Assembly (NCBI GenBank): GCA_030605705.1 | Contig: JAUWHU010000152.1 | Location: forward strand, 1-6,626 | Direction: 5' to 3' | From: Thermoflexia bacterium | Lineage (GTDB): Bacteria; Chloroflexota; Anaerolineae; B4-G1; SLSP01 | Length of the DNA stretch: 6,626 nt | Part shown: positions 1-4,532 of the stretch, piece by piece | Position numbering within the stretch: the first letter of the stretch is position 1 | Layout: each line of letters begins with the position of its first letter | The notes under the pieces: generated by a model | What the model was told of the DNA's origin: nothing | Databases searched by the model: none | The model's input: the letters and a program-made list of their open reading frames with translations, nothing else | Position numbers and translations under genes: made by a program

Positions 1-116
1 TTCTTTACCCAATCCGTGTAATCCGTGCGTAGTGTGAGCAAGCAATGCTCACAAATCTGTGGTTCATTTTCTGCCACAAAAAACAAGCATCTTGTCGATA
101 AGGTAATAGCCGTGGC
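1..116. repeat. Non-coding repeat-type spacer with hairpin
   Basis: No credible gene is seen here. Units of the form AATCCGTGN occur twice in tandem at 11-28, and a related AATCTGTGG lies at 54-62. Between them sits a perfect 8-bp hairpin, stem TGTGAGCA at 33-40 pairing with TGCTCACA at 46-53 around a 5-base loop. Strings of this AATC(C/T)GTG type recur, to my knowledge, as intergenic repeats in many environmental bacterial genomes; that is from memory. The segment lies beyond the 3' end of the minus-strand glycosyltransferase gene. No T-run follows the hairpin on either strand, so I do not call it a terminator. Confidence 0.45.
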
Positions 117-156
117 CGATCTCATTGGGGCCTTCCGCCCCCAACTGCGCTGACCG
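117..156 (+). repeat. Hairpin repeat family, copy C1
   Basis: First of three same-orientation copies of a roughly 39-bp repeat; the others are at 3324-3362 and 5345-5383. The copy starts CGATCTCATTGGGG, has the conserved loop CCTTCCG, and ends in CTGACCG. The hairpin stem is TTGGGG (125-130) with CCCCAA (139-144). It is one base longer than the other copies and the most diverged, especially in the tail (CTGCG instead of CTTA). It lies about 22 bp past the stop codon of the minus-strand glycosyltransferase, so all three copies sit at gene 3' ends. Confidence 0.65.
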
Positions 157-178
157 CAGCCCAGATGGACAGTCGCAC

Positions 179-1345
179 CTACCGCGCAATCAGCGTCTCC
201 AGCACGTCCAGCCAGCGTGCGGCGGTGCGCGCCCAGGTGAACTCGGCCGCGCGGACCAAGCCGCGCTCGCGGAGGTCGGCGCGCAGTGCGGTGTCTTCCA
301 GGGCCTGGCGCAGGGCTGCAGTCCAGGCAGCAGTATCGGTAGGGGACACGAGCAACCCCGCTTCGCCCACCACCTCTGGCACGCTGGAGGCCGACGAGGC
401 GACGACCGGGGTGCCACAGGCCAGCGCTTCCAGCACGGGCAGGCCAAAACCTTCGTAGAGACTGGGGAAAGCCAGCAGCTCAGCCTGCCGGTAAAGCGCG
501 GGAAGGTCGCCATCCTCGGTGAAGCCCAGGAGATGTACGTAGTCCCGCTCGGCGGCAGCGGCCATGATCGGCTCCGCCAACCACGCCGGTTTGCCGACGA
601 TGACAAGCTCTAAATCACCGGAAGCTGCCAATGGAGCACAAGCCTCCATCAAGCGCACGTAATTCTTGCGTGGTTGCACCGTCCCCACGGCCAAGATGTA
701 AGGCCGCTTCCCGATACCGTAGCGCGTTCGCAGATGGTCCCGTTCTCCCAGAGCGACCTGCGGCGTGAAGTGAGGGGAGACGCCGCAGTACAGAGTCGTG
801 ACCTTCTCCGGCGGTACAGCTAACAACGCGATGAGGTCTTGCCGGGTGGCCTCCGAGTCGGCCAAGATGTGGTCGGCGCGGGCAATGCTGCGGGGAACGC
901 AAGTTTCCAGGTAGCGGAGCAGGGGTGGCGTGAAGGTGTCGGGATAATGCAGGAAGGAGAGGTCGTGGACGGTGAGCAGCGCGGGAGTCGCGCGGCGCAG
1001 CGGCGGCAAGACGAAATCAGGCGAGTAGAAACAGGCGACGCGGCCGGTGATGGTTTCGGCGGGGAGCGGGAGCCGCAGGCGTTGCCACAGACGGGCCATC
1101 CAATTATCGCTTAGGGGCAGCGAACGGAAACTCAGCCGCTCCGGGGCTGCCGCGATGCTTTGCAGGCGCGCTTGTTCCCGTCGCCAACGGTCGCCCAACC
1201 CGCCAGCGGCGACCATGAGCACCCACTCGTGCTCTGGGCCGGCGGCGAGCAGCGCACCGACCAATTCCCGCGCATAGCGCCCGATCCCGCCACCCTGCCG
1301 GGCGGCGGCGGTGTAGTCAACGGCAAGGCGCACCGCGCACCTCAC
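179..1345 (-). CDS. GT4-family glycosyltransferase
   Basis: Predicted cytoplasmic or membrane-associated GT-B glycosyltransferase that moves a sugar from a nucleotide-sugar donor onto a glycan or lipid acceptor, probably in surface polysaccharide synthesis. With the GTG start at 1345 it is 388 residues, normal for GT4. The N-terminal acceptor domain carries the glycine-rich GGGIGRYARELV (18-29). The C-terminal donor domain begins near VGTVQPRKN (about 220-228, with the basic RK usual for phosphate binding) and has the GT4 EX7E signature EGFGLPVLE (E298, E306) followed by ALACGTPVV. The VGTVQPRKN form is typical of the mannosyltransferase/WbaZ-like branch, but the sugar cannot be read from sequence. 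I chose GTG at 1345 because it overlaps the upstream GtrA stop as GTGA (4-bp coupling). A longer reading to 1390 would run inside that gene, and a second GTG at 1333 is possible. Confidence 0.9.
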   Translation of the reverse strand: MRCAVRLAVDYTAAARQGGGIGRYARELVGALLAAGPEHEWVLMVAAGGLGDRWRREQARLQSIAAAPERLSFRSLPLSDNWMARLWQRLRLPLPAETITGRVACFYSPDFVLPPLRRATPALLTVHDLSFLHYPDTFTPPLLRYLETCVPRSIARADHILADSEATRQDLIALLAVPPEKVTTLYCGVSPHFTPQVALGERDHLRTRYGIGKRPYILAVGTVQPRKNYVRLMEACAPLAASGDLELVIVGKPAWLAEPIMAAAAERDYVHLLGFTEDGDLPALYRQAELLAFPSLYEGFGLPVLEALACGTPVVASSASSVPEVVGEAGLLVSPTDTAAWTAALRQALEDTALRADLRERGLVRAAEFTWARTAARWLDVLETLIAR

Positions 1346-1824
1346 TTGACATCGTTGTAAGTCCAGTAGCGATTGATGAAGAAATTCCAAAACAGGACGA
1401 TGCCGGTGGCAACGACTTTCGCCGCGTTGTAGCCCACGGTGTGCGCCTGCTCAGGAGTGACAGCGAGACCCAGGTTGCCGGCCAGTGCAGCTAAGGGCTG
1501 GTTGAGCGCCCACAGGATGCCGGTATTGATGGCCCAGCCCGCGATGTTGACGATAAAAAACTGCCTCAACTGGGCGGTCACGGGCTTGGAACGGGAATCG
1601 GGGTAAATCCAGTAGCGGCTCCAGGTGAAGTTGTTGAACACCGCACAGGTGAAGGAGATAGTGTTAGCGAGGACGAGGTCCAGGCCCAGTCTGATGTGCA
1701 GCAGGTAGAGGATCCCAAAATCCACTGCCGCGCCACTGGTGCCGACAACAACGAACTTGAGAAAACGTTCCATCTCCTTGCGATTATCTGCGATCCAGGT
1801 CTGCATGATGGCTGTTCTCGTCAT
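1342..1824 (-). CDS. GtrA-family four-helix membrane protein
   Basis: A 160-residue integral membrane protein of the GtrA family (PF04138 type). These proteins are thought to help flip or handle lipid-linked sugars for glycosyltransferases. Hydrophobic segments lie at about 21-43, 48-67, 89-117 and 133-152. The family hallmarks are FVVVGTSGAAVDFGILY near the start and paired aromatic, asparagine-rich motifs: NNFTWSRYWIY (64-74) closing helix 2 and FWNFFINRYWTY (145-156) closing helix 4. Length matches the family. The start at 1824 is supported by AGGAG (1830-1834) five bases upstream; a second Met at residue 7 is less well placed. It is first in an operon with the overlapping GT4 gene, so it probably supplies or presents the lipid-linked substrate to it. 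GtrA genes more often pair with GT2 dolichol-phosphate-mannose-type enzymes, so a GT4 partner is slightly unusual. Confidence 0.88.
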   Translation of the reverse strand: MTRTAIMQTWIADNRKEMERFLKFVVVGTSGAAVDFGILYLLHIRLGLDLVLANTISFTCAVFNNFTWSRYWIYPDSRSKPVTAQLRQFFIVNIAGWAINTGILWALNQPLAALAGNLGLAVTPEQAHTVGYNAAKVVATGIVLFWNFFINRYWTYNDVK

Positions 1825-1828
1825 AAAC

Positions 1829-1834
1829 TCTCCT
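1829..1834 (-). promoter_or_regulatory. Ribosome binding site of the gtrA-like gene
   Basis: On the minus strand AGGAGA (part of AGGAGAG) precedes ATG at 1824 with about five bases between the AGGAG core and the start. This fixes the start at 1824 rather than the internal Met at residue 7. Confidence 0.7.
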
Positions 1835-1873
1835 ATCGGATTGTGCTGGCCGGGCCTAACCCGATCCGGCGAG

Positions 1874-1901
1874 ATTATACCTGCCGGGGGATGCCTGTCA
1901 A
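1874..1901 (-). promoter_or_regulatory. Consensus sigma-70-type promoter for the gtrA-GT4 operon
   Basis: On the minus strand there is a perfect -35 TTGACA (1901-1896), a 16-bp spacer, and a perfect -10 TATAAT (1879-1874). Transcription would begin near 1867, leaving a leader of roughly 43 bases before the gtrA-like start at 1824. Both hexamers match the consensus exactly, so a constitutive housekeeping promoter is likely. No riboswitch-like fold is obvious in the short leader. Confidence 0.82.
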
Positions 1902-1936
1902 CCAGAGTTGTTCAATTCTACTTCCCAAGGCTCGCA

Positions 1937-2000
1937 GCCCCCGTCCCCGGGGGCGTCTGGGAGCAGAAAATTTTGCGTATGCTGCCCCCGTCCCGGGGGC
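1937..2000. repeat. Twin GC-rich hairpins upstream of the gtrA promoter
   Basis: Two near-identical palindromes stand 47 bp apart. The first is GCCCCCG (1937-1943), loop TCCC, CGGGGGC (1948-1954). The second is GCCCCCG (1984-1990), loop TCC, CGGGGGC (1994-2000). Each has a 7-bp all-GC stem. Between them is an AT-rich AAAATTTT palindrome. They sit in the spacer between the minus-strand operon promoter and the plus-strand tRNA promoter. No T-run follows, so their role (insulation, protein binding or a repeat family) is unknown. Confidence 0.6.
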
Positions 2001-2054
2001 GATGAGCGTTTTGTGCCGAGAACTTATTAGAACTGAACAGCCCTAGTCTGTCAA

Positions 2055-2085
2055 TTGTTGCGTCGAAGCCCCGTCATGGTATAAT
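2055..2085 (+). promoter_or_regulatory. Probable promoter of tRNA-Ser
   Basis: A perfect -10 TATAAT lies at 2080-2085, ten bases before the mature tRNA begins at 2096, which fits a transcription start near 2092. The -35 is weak: TTGTTG at 2055-2060 (19-bp spacer) or TTGCGT at 2058-2063 (16-bp spacer). The -10 is secure and the -35 is a guess. Confidence 0.6.
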
Positions 2086-2095
2086 GCGCTCGTCT

Positions 2096-2184
<89 letters not shown>

Positions 2185-2198
2185 TGAAACACGCAGCA

Positions 2199-2230
2199 AC
2201 ACGGCGGTCAGAATCCCCTGACCGCCGTGT
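2199..2230 (+). terminator. Perfect 13-bp hairpin after tRNA-Ser
   Basis: The stem ACACGGCGGTCAG (2199-2211) pairs perfectly with CTGACCGCCGTGT (2218-2230) around the loop AATCCC. It begins 17 bases past the tRNA, the right place to end transcription, but no T-run follows, so it would be a U-tract-less terminator or a processing or repeat hairpin. Its inner octamers GCGGTCAG and CTGACCGC recur at 3377-3384 and 3356-3363 after mobA, which hints at a shared repeat module. Confidence 0.5.
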
Positions 2231-2333
2231 AAGCGTTCAGACCCCCGAGGTTTTGATAGTAATTTGACTCACAGACGAGCTCGGTCAGGAAGCTTGCCCT
2301 GAGTCCGCGAAGGGACCGGCCCGAGATGCCCCC
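2231..2333. repeat. Gene-free spacer with interspersed palindromic repeat
   Basis: No gene is seen. GACGAGCTCGGTCAGGA (2274-2290) matches 3370-3386 at 16 of 17 positions. It runs into AGCTTGCCCTGAG followed by CGAAGGGACC (to 2317), which resembles the minus-strand reading of 4264-4292. Sequences of the form GCTTGCCCTGAG...GAAGGG are, from memory, common intergenic repeats in environmental bacterial genomes. Confidence 0.5.
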
Positions 2334-2499
2334 AAATATTGCTGATTCTAACGGATTCTGTGGTCTCGCTCAAAACGCCCCATTGTGGGGCAAGAATTGG
2401 ACGTTTTCAGGGTTGTCGCCACAGAAATAGCCCCAAAATAGGGGAATATTCCCCACTGAGGTGCTCAAACCACAGAAAACGTCAGAACCAGAAATATTG
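2334..2499. mobile_element. MITE-like element: 150 bp plus 8-bp target duplications
   Basis: The direct repeats AAATATTG at 2334-2341 and 2492-2499 flank a 150-bp segment (2342-2491). Its ends are inverted repeats: the left end opens CTGATTCTAACG and the right end, read on the minus strand, opens CTGGTTCTGACG. They match at 20 of 25 positions, including a perfect TTCTGTGGT block. The interior is non-coding and packed with palindromes: GCCCCA-TTG-TGGGGC (2377-2391), GACGTTTTC (2400-2408) pairing with GAAAACGTC (2475-2483), and GGGGAATATTCCCC (2441-2454). Size, inverted ends, target duplication and lack of coding all fit a non-autonomous miniature inverted-repeat transposable element. The parent transposase is not in the window. 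Because AATATT is itself a palindrome, the exact element boundary is slightly ambiguous. Confidence 0.68.
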
Positions 2500-2552
2500 A
2501 GCAGTGGTCACGAGTGTTTACACACCACCCAGGACGAAAATTTGCCGCAACG

Positions 2553-2604
2553 TAGGGGCGACCCCTTGTGGTCGCCCAAATCACGGCGATAAATCGCCTA
2601 CTAC
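2553..2604. repeat. Tandem-hairpin intergenic repeat
   Basis: Two adjacent hairpins. GGGCGACC (2556-2563) pairs with GGTCGCCC (2570-2577), and GGCGAT pairs with ATCGCC within 2585-2598 around two A bases. Both are perfect. The phrase GTAGGGGCGACC...GGTCGCCC followed by GGCGATAAATCGCC is, from memory, a recurrent non-coding repeat in diverse environmental genomes. It has no coding content. Nothing else recognisable lies between 2500 and 2552. Confidence 0.55.
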
Positions 2605-2634
2605 AAGCCGGGTTATTTTCGGGGTAGTCGCTGG

Positions 2635-2658
2635 GACGCTATGACGCTGAGACGCTGA
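2635..2658 (+). repeat. 8-bp tandem repeat, three units
   Basis: GACGCTAT, GACGCTGA and GACGCTGA follow one another without gaps, ending 50 bp before the mobA start. Three units are too short to call a regulatory array, but the position could affect mobA expression through copy-number change. Confidence 0.6.
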
Positions 2659-2708
2659 ACCACACCCAATCACCAGTCACTGACTTATTTTCGAAGCAGA
2701 TACAAGCG

Positions 2709-3317
2709 ATGGGAGCAACATTGGAATTCAGTGGGATCATACTGGCCGGCGGAACCAGCCGGCGTCTGGGCCGGGATAAACGTTTCCTCTCCATCCACGG
2801 CCAGCCCTTGATCGCCCGGGTGCTGCAGCGGTTGCGCCCGCTGGTGAGCGAGATGCTCATCGTGAGCCAGGAACCGGAACATTTCACGGGCCTGGGTGCC
2901 CACGTAGTGGTGGACCGGTATCCGGGGATGGGAGTCCTGGCTGGCGTCCATGCCGGGCTGGCAGCGGCCCGTGGTGACTGGGCATTCGTCGTGGCCGCCG
3001 ACCTGCCCTTCCTGAACCCCGCTCTCCTGCGGGCGCTGGCGGATTTGGCGCGCCGTGGGGAAGTGGACGTGGTTGTACCGCGTTGCGCGGAGGGGCTGGA
3101 ACCGCTCCACGCGCTGTACCGTCCACTCGTCTGCGCGCCCGCCGCCGAAGCGGCCCTGCTCCAGGGCCGGCGGCGCGTGGTATCATTCTACCCCCAGGTG
3201 CAGGTGCTGGAGATGCCACCGGATGAGGTGGCACGCCGGGACCCGGAAGGGCTTTCGTTCTTCAACGTGAACACGCCTGAGGATTGGGAATTCGTGCAGC
3301 GGCGTCTGGCCCCGTAG
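2709..3317 (+). CDS. mobA: Molybdenum cofactor guanylyltransferase MobA
   Basis: A cytoplasmic nucleotidyltransferase that joins GMP from GTP to Mo-molybdopterin, giving the bis-MGD cofactor of DMSO-reductase-family enzymes such as formate dehydrogenase. From the ATG it is 202 residues, the family's usual size. The N-terminal GTP-binding signature is ILAGGTSRRLGRDK (11-24). VVAADLPFL (94-102) contains the Mg-binding Asp98, and EPLHALY (131-137) and FNVNTPEDW (185-193) are the characteristic late motifs. The start is open. ATG 2709 lacks a clear ribosome site, while TTG 2721 has GGGAG (2711-2715) five bases upstream and would give a 198-residue protein still containing every motif. It stands alone on its strand between repeat-filled spacers. 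fdhD, another formate dehydrogenase maturation gene, lies 2.1 kb downstream in convergent orientation. Confidence 0.93.
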   Translation: MGATLEFSGIILAGGTSRRLGRDKRFLSIHGQPLIARVLQRLRPLVSEMLIVSQEPEHFTGLGAHVVVDRYPGMGVLAGVHAGLAAARGDWAFVVAADLPFLNPALLRALADLARRGEVDVVVPRCAEGLEPLHALYRPLVCAPAAEAALLQGRRRVVSFYPQVQVLEMPPDEVARRDPEGLSFFNVNTPEDWEFVQRRLAP

Positions 3318-3323
3318 GGTCAC

Positions 3324-3386
3324 CGGTCTCATTGAGGCCTTCCGCCTCAAACTTACTGACCGCAGCCCCGACGAGCGCGGTCAGGA
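3324..3386 (+). repeat. Hairpin repeat family, copy C2, with second hairpin
   Basis: The core (3324-3362) matches copy C3 (5345-5383) at 36 of 39 positions. It contains a perfect stem TTGAGGC (3332-3338) with GCCTCAA (3344-3350) around the loop CTTCC. A second hairpin follows: CTGACCGC (3356-3363) with GCGGTCAG (3377-3384), loop 13. The tail GACGAGCGCGGTCAGGA (3370-3386) reappears at 2274-2290 with one change. It begins seven bases after the mobA stop, so it could act in mRNA 3'-end formation, though there is no T-run. Confidence 0.75.
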
Positions 3387-3413
3387 GATCGGCCCCAGCT
3401 AGCATAACCAGCT

Positions 3414-3465
3414 TGTCATTCCGAGCCAGCAGAGCACTAGCGACGCGCCAGTGAGGAATCTTCCA
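3414..3465. repeat. GTCATTCCGAG...GAGGAATCTT interspersed repeat
   Basis: TTGTCATTCCGAGC at its left end and GTGAGGAATCTT at its right end form an imperfect inverted repeat (ATTCC with GGAAT) around about 25 bases. This wording is, from memory, a very widespread intergenic repeat in environmental bacteria. It lies between mobA and the first TA promoter. No gene is seen between 3318 and 3601. Confidence 0.5.
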
Positions 3466-3534
3466 CGGCTGTCCCCCGAATCTCCATGGTCTTTAGTCAC
3501 GGGCAGAGATGTGGCGTTGGTCTACTACCCTCGT

Positions 3535-3563
3535 TTGACTAGACAAGCAGGCACAGGTATAAT
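3535..3563 (+). promoter_or_regulatory. Near-consensus promoter of the first TA module
   Basis: The -35 is TTGACT (3535-3540), the spacer is 17 bp, and the -10 is a perfect TATAAT (3558-3563). Transcription would start near 3570, about 30 bases before the first start codon. A small dyad, CAGA-TT-TCTG (3573-3582), lies just downstream and could bind the autoregulating complex; that last point is inference. Confidence 0.8.
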
Positions 3564-3601
3564 ATGTTCAGGCAGATTTCTGTCCCAGGAGCGTGGCTAC
3601 G

Positions 3602-3874
3602 ATGTACAAAAACATTGCCTTGAGACTACAACTTTCGCCCCGGGAACTGGAGCGGGAAAGCCTACGCCTGTTCTTGCACCACCAGTTGCGCCGGATCGAA
3701 GCGCAACTTCTGAGACTGACACGTAAGTACGGCGTTGACACTGTCACCGAACTTGACGAACTGGTGCAGAGCGGTCAAATCCACGAAGCCAAAGCCTTTG
3801 AGGACTATTTCGAGTTTGACCATCTGGAAGCGGACCGGGACGCGCTACTCGACTCGCTAAAGGAACTGGTTTGA
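3602..3874 (+). CDS. Probable antitoxin partner of TumE-like protein (small charged helical protein)
   Basis: A 90-residue soluble protein, highly charged and almost wholly helical in composition. An N-terminal stretch LSPRELERESLRLFL leads into a long amphipathic helix (HHQLRRIEAQLLRLTRKYG), then an acidic region ending EDYFEFDHLEADRDALLDSLKEL. There are no signal peptide, membrane segment, zinc or helix-turn-helix motifs. I do not recognise a named family, but its position directly before a TumE/DUF6516-like gene, with a 4-bp overlap, argues for the antitoxin role. Start: ATG 3602 has AGGAG (3587-3591) ten bases upstream. An in-frame GTG at 3593 is only one base from that site and is disfavoured. 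Transcription comes from the promoter at 3535-3563. The acidic C-terminus would suit wrapping a basic toxin surface; this is inference. Confidence 0.75.
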   Translation: MYKNIALRLQLSPRELERESLRLFLHHQLRRIEAQLLRLTRKYGVDTVTELDELVQSGQIHEAKAFEDYFEFDHLEADRDALLDSLKELV

Positions 3875-4230
3875 ACTCGCTGGAGCGGCTCCGGCGTATC
3901 GCCGAGGTCGAGTTTGCGGCTATCGTGGTGCAAACCGACTTTCTAGGGGCCAAGATGCGCGTGATGTTGGCCGATACCAGTTACGTGGACGTGTGGGCCT
4001 CGCGTAAGTTGAGCGGACGCTTTGGCTTCCACTGGGAGCGCCAGCACCTTAACGGGCACATCTACCGTTACGATAATTTCCCCGACACCAACTGGTCTGG
4101 CGTGTCGACGTTTCCCTTTCACTTCCACGACGGCGATCAGAACACGGTCGTTGCCGCCCCGTTTGCTCCGACTCTCGAACAGGATTTCCGCGAGTTTATG
4201 GCCTTTGCACAGCGGAAAATGGGCGACTGA
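3871..4230 (+). CDS. TumE/DUF6516-like protein, putative toxin of a TA pair
   Basis: A 119-residue soluble protein resembling the family annotated as toxin-antitoxin system TumE family or DUF6516. It has a beta-rich N-terminus (RVMLADTSYVDVWASRK), then the hallmark FGFHWERQHLNGHIYRYDN (51-69) and FPFHFHDGDQNTV (81-93), and a closing helix LEQDFREFMAFAQRKM. The conserved His, Trp, Glu and Arg cluster (H54, W55, E56, R57, H59) plus HFHDG (84-88) looks like an active or binding site, but the activity is not evident from sequence. The start codon is TTG, embedded in the upstream stop as TTGA. AAGGA (3860-3864), six bases before it, supports this start and translational coupling, a usual way of keeping antitoxin in excess. 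The family call is from recalled motifs; toxicity is inferred. Confidence 0.78.
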   Translation: MNSLERLRRIAEVEFAAIVVQTDFLGAKMRVMLADTSYVDVWASRKLSGRFGFHWERQHLNGHIYRYDNFPDTNWSGVSTFPFHFHDGDQNTVVAAPFAPTLEQDFREFMAFAQRKMGD

Positions 4231-4263
4231 GATTCACTTACACTCCCTAGCAGCACATTCATC

Positions 4264-4292
4264 CTGACCCTTCAACGAGCTCAAGGCAAAGC
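4264..4292 (-). repeat. Second copy of the GCTT(T)GCC(C/T)TGAG...GAAGGG repeat
   Basis: Read on the minus strand this is GCTTTGCCTTGAGCTCG followed by TTGAAGGGTCAG. It parallels 2291-2317 on the plus strand with small gaps. It lies 34 bp past the TumE-like stop and marks another gene 3' end carrying a repeat. Confidence 0.45.
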
Positions 4293-4311
4293 ATCAAGCA
4301 TCCCCGCGCCC

Positions 4312-4479
4312 GGACTCTCCTTCGCCCGGCCCGACCTGAGCGCCGTCTGCTCGCTATCGCCGACGACCGTCAAGCGCATCCGGCAGGCAATTCGCGAGCG
4401 GCTGGCGCAGGGCAAGGTCGTGCAAATTGAGGTTGATGAGAAAGTCGCCTCACGTTGCGCCTGTCTGGTTGACGAAATA
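4312..4479 (+). pseudogene. Possible helix-turn-helix gene relic
   Basis: In the same frame as the TumE-like gene, the reading frame stays open from its stop to 4536 but has no convincing start codon. The middle looks protein-like: LSAVCSLSPTTVKRIRQAI followed by RERLAQGKVVQIEVDEK. SPTTVKRIRQAIRERL has the look of a turn plus recognition helix of a helix-turn-helix domain. After about 4479 it runs into the VapBC-like promoter and ribosome site and loses protein character. I read it as a truncated remnant of a DNA-binding protein, perhaps a transposase or regulator piece. It could equally be a chance open frame in GC-rich DNA. The family is not recognisable. Confidence 0.3.
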
Positions 4480-4497
4480 AGTGTCTCGCAGTATACT
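4469..4497 (+). promoter_or_regulatory. Near-consensus promoter of the VapBC-like module
   Basis: The -35 is TTGACG (4469-4474), the spacer is 17 bp, and the -10 is TATACT (4492-4497). The predicted transcription start is near 4504, leaving a leader of about 29 bases. Its geometry is the same as in the first TA promoter. The -10 overlaps the dyad at 4491-4516, as expected for autorepression. Confidence 0.75.
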
Positions 4498-4516
4498 CAC
4501 GGTAGTATGAGAGTAC
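4491..4516. promoter_or_regulatory. Candidate autoregulatory operator dyad
   Basis: An inverted repeat GTAnnCTCA - 8 bases - TGAGnnTAC (4491-4499 and 4508-4516) covers the -10 box and transcription start of the VapBC-like promoter. All seven specified positions in each half are symmetric. VapB-type antitoxins with AbrB-fold N-termini usually bind such dyads as complexes with VapC, so this is the expected place for conditional autorepression. Binding is inferred. Confidence 0.55.
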
Positions 4517-4519
4517 GGA

Positions 4520-4525
4520 AAGGAG
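4520..4525 (+). promoter_or_regulatory. Ribosome binding site of the VapB-like gene
   Basis: AAGGAG sits seven bases before ATG 4533, a strong and well-spaced site that fixes the antitoxin start. Confidence 0.75.
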
Positions 4526-4532
4526 CGGAGAA

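Noticed and set aside
125..1360. Several long plus-strand open frames opposite the GT4 gene
   Set aside because: Their translations are low-complexity, rich in Arg, Ala and Gly, with no family motif. They are antisense shadows of a clear GT4 coding frame in GC-rich DNA.
2635..2658. CRISPR-like array
   Set aside because: The 8-bp units are directly adjacent with no spacers and only three copies. No cas gene is present.
2500..2708. Moco riboswitch upstream of mobA
   Set aside because: The region folds only into short local repeat hairpins. I cannot see the multi-helix Moco motif, and no leader promoter is evident.
3451..3726. Plus-strand open frame overlapping the first TA promoter and gene start
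   Set aside because: It begins inside an interspersed repeat, runs through a consensus promoter, and its protein has no recognisable pattern. The coupled frame at 3602-3874 is better supported.
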